Assembly: GCF_964355755.1 (NCBI RefSeq)
Contig: NC_092673.1
Coordinates: forward strand, 31,749,001-31,813,000
Reading direction: 5' to 3'
Source of the DNA: Antedon mediterranea
Lineage: Eukaryota; Echinodermata; Crinoidea; Comatulida; Antedonidae
Length of the DNA stretch: 64,000 bases
Made by a program: the position numbers and the translations under genes. The notes under the pieces were generated by a model. The model did no database searches and was not told the origin of the DNA. It was given only the letters and a program-made list of their open reading frames with translations. Below, piece after piece: positions 62,148-64,000 of the stretch (position 1 is its first letter; each line of letters opens with the position of its first letter).

Positions 62148-62825
62148 CGATCTCTGCTGGGGAATTGGGGTGGGTGGGTAGTGAAAATTAAAAATTTTAG
62201 ACAAGACATCATACCATATGTATGCTGTATAATGCTTCCTCGCGTGATTCATTAAAAATCATTTAGATATTGTCCGGGGCCAAAATCGGTCCGGCCGGAC
62301 CAGTTTTGGCTCTACATTTGTGGCCAAAAGCAGTCCGCCACTGCCAAAATCTGTCTTGGTTTTTCTTCTGTCGATTTTAATTTTAATTAAATTATTACTA
62401 GGTCTAAGATATTGTTATAATGTTGGATAAATACTATATATAGATAGATGTATTTTCTCCAAAAATATATGAATAATTTCGATATGCGCACCATAATATT
62501 TGTAAGACCGGACCATATTTGGCTGCCAAAAACAGTCCTACTGCCCAGACTGATTTAATCGAGGCCGGACCAGTTTTTGACGACCAAAATTGGTCCCGCT
62601 GCTCATGTTTTAGCAGCCATTAATGGTCCCCCGGGCCGATTTTGGCAGCCAAAACTGGTCCGTCAGACCGATTTTGGCCCGGACCGATTTTGGTGTGACC
62701 GTCCCGGCCCGAATGATGAAAAGATAGTTGGCCGACCGTAGCCAGCATGAGATAGGCGAGGCGTTCATCTCGTCTGAAATTTTCAATTTTCACTACCCAT
62801 CTAAATTCCTCACCACAGATCGTCA
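62148..62825. mobile_element. MITE with a repeated GGTCCGGCCGGACC-type core
   Basis: Outer arms are inverted: ACGATCTCTGCTGGGGAATT ... GTAGTGAAAATTAAAAATTT (62150-62205) against 62770-62822. The interior (62270-62715) is built of inverted and direct copies of CCAAAACTGGTCCGGCC-like words, again roughly palindromic. A 68-codon ORF on the minus strand is made of these repeats and is not a gene. Confidence 0.65.
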
Positions 62826-62839
62826 TACTCTATATCAAT

Positions 62840-63700
62840 AAAGTAATTATATTTAAAGCAAATTTGCCTCGTCATTTTTTTAACCTTTTGTTATGGTCTT
62901 GCTAACACAAATACAAATTGAAAAAGTAATATACTCACTCAGTGGTTTATCCATTTCGTGGTGTGTGACAATCATTAAACTTACGTATGTAGTAATATTA
63001 GCGTAAGGGAAAAGTTCAATATAAGACAAGTACATGGTAAGATGACGTGACAAATTTATTCATAGAAATTCAGCCAATAAACGGGTTGGGCAGATTTGTT
63101 GAACTACTGCACTATTGCAAAATATTGAAATGAATCCACATTGTAACTGTTGAGTAACTCCTGGTGGTCCATTTGTTTTCCCTAACAGCGGAATTTTATT
63201 TGTTTTAATTTTTATTTTCTAGGCAACAGCCTAATATATTTACCGAATTTCAATCATTATGTACAAGTTTCTATATTATTAGAGCCGGCCTATAAACTAC
63301 TTCGGATATCTGTTGTGGGGACTTTTCCTTCTTTATCATTTTGATCTTTCTCAACACGACCTAACATGAACTCCCTCCCATCCCCTCCCCAACCAAGCTA
63401 AAGTACATTCAAAACCAGAAAAATGATTTAGTTTTAAAATAACGTAGGCACTAAGTCCAAATATTCCGTCTGGTGGACAAACTGCATTTTTTTTTTATAG
63501 AGAGAAAAGAGAGAATGAAAGTGATAAGGTTACACTTCATAGTCAGCGGCTAACTCAATTTTTTTTTATAATGTGTATTACTAAGCGGTTTACACAACTT
63601 TAATTTTGCATGCCACTATTATAAGCATTTTTTATATTTTAAATAGATTATTATTACAAATAAAGAGGAACCTGGATGTGAATTATGTAATGATGTAGAA
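62840..63700. other. Unassigned AT-rich region
   Basis: No ORF over 60 codons with any similarity and no clear repeat. Confidence 0.3.
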
Positions 63701-63707
63701 TATAATC

Positions 63708-63845
63708 TAAAGCCTTGTCTACACTATCAAACTTTATGTGACAAAAAATGTGATGTGCCATGTATGGGCATATCACTACCTTATTTTAATTTGGCACATC
63801 CCACTTTTTGGGTCAAACTAGTTTAATAGTGTAAATGGAGCTTTA
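63708..63845. mobile_element. MITE of the TTAA-flanked Drosha-intron family
   Basis: Ends AAGCCTTGTCTACACTATCA and, inverted, GTTTAATAGTGTAAATGGAG; inner core GTGATGTGCCATGTATGGGC. More diverged at the ends than the copies at 2377 and 9616. Confidence 0.7.
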
Positions 63846-64000
63846 TAATCAACATTTATATCATAATTCAATTGAGTTCACCAATTTGCCCCAGAAACGT
63901 TCAGTGAAGACATTGACCAGAGTGTCTTTGGGAACAAATAGTTCTCCAAAGAAATACACTTTGCATAACCTTTGAACTTTTCTATCATTTAAAATTCACA

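Overview
This is animal nuclear DNA: AT-rich, with intron-bearing genes and very many nested transposable elements. The organism is probably a marine invertebrate deuterostome. The Drosha and TRMT10C proteins align well with vertebrate ones (compared from memory), the element mix (Harbinger, BEL/Pao, TTAA- and TA-flanked elements, non-LTR retrotransposons) is typical of such genomes, and the sequence is full of the word TAGGCCTA, which I associate with echinoderm genomes. The echinoderm assignment is an inference.

Layout. (1) 1-266: right half of a dispersed TIR repeat whose other copy lies at 33259-33784. (2) 1115-11280, plus strand: an apparently complete, undamaged Drosha gene in 23 predicted coding exons, with TTAA-flanked MITEs and tRNA-derived SINE-like sequence in its introns. 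(3) About 12020-13140: an internally deleted non-LTR retrotransposon. (4) 13388-17334, minus strand: a TRMT10C (mitochondrial RNase P subunit / tRNA methyltransferase) reading frame split by a 2863-bp TA-flanked element. That element carries a BEN-domain coding segment, a 51-bp minisatellite and an array of perfect 14-bp palindromes. (5) 17650-27008: a nested inverted-repeat region flanked by direct repeats, holding a TTAA-flanked insertion and a frameshifted PHD/FLYWCH gene. (6) 27309-32412: foldback elements, including a long near-perfect palindrome centred near 30662. (7) 32908-40224: a 7.3-kb PIF/Harbinger element with a Myb/SANT-like gene and a DDE transposase. The transposase's first exon is split by a 2.5-kb element with an exact 5-bp target duplication. 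(8) 40225-43285: tandem and GTTGAAA-type repeats. (9) 43286-61672, minus strand: a 21-exon gene that reads C2H2 fingers, SWIM-like finger, KDZ-associated/HMGXB3-like cysteine cluster, SAP, OTU protease domain, then an unknown C-terminal part. A LINE (itself hit by a solo LTR) and a BEL/Pao retrotransposon sit in two of its introns. (10) 61673-64000: MITEs and unassigned sequence.

Only Drosha looks fully intact. The OTU gene, TRMT10C, FLYWCH gene, Myb-like gene, LINE and BEL all carry one-base frameshifts, several of them in homopolymers, so either decay or assembly error must be considered. Drosha (miRNA processing) and TRMT10C (tRNA processing/methylation) are both RNA-maturation genes, but nothing suggests they work as a unit.
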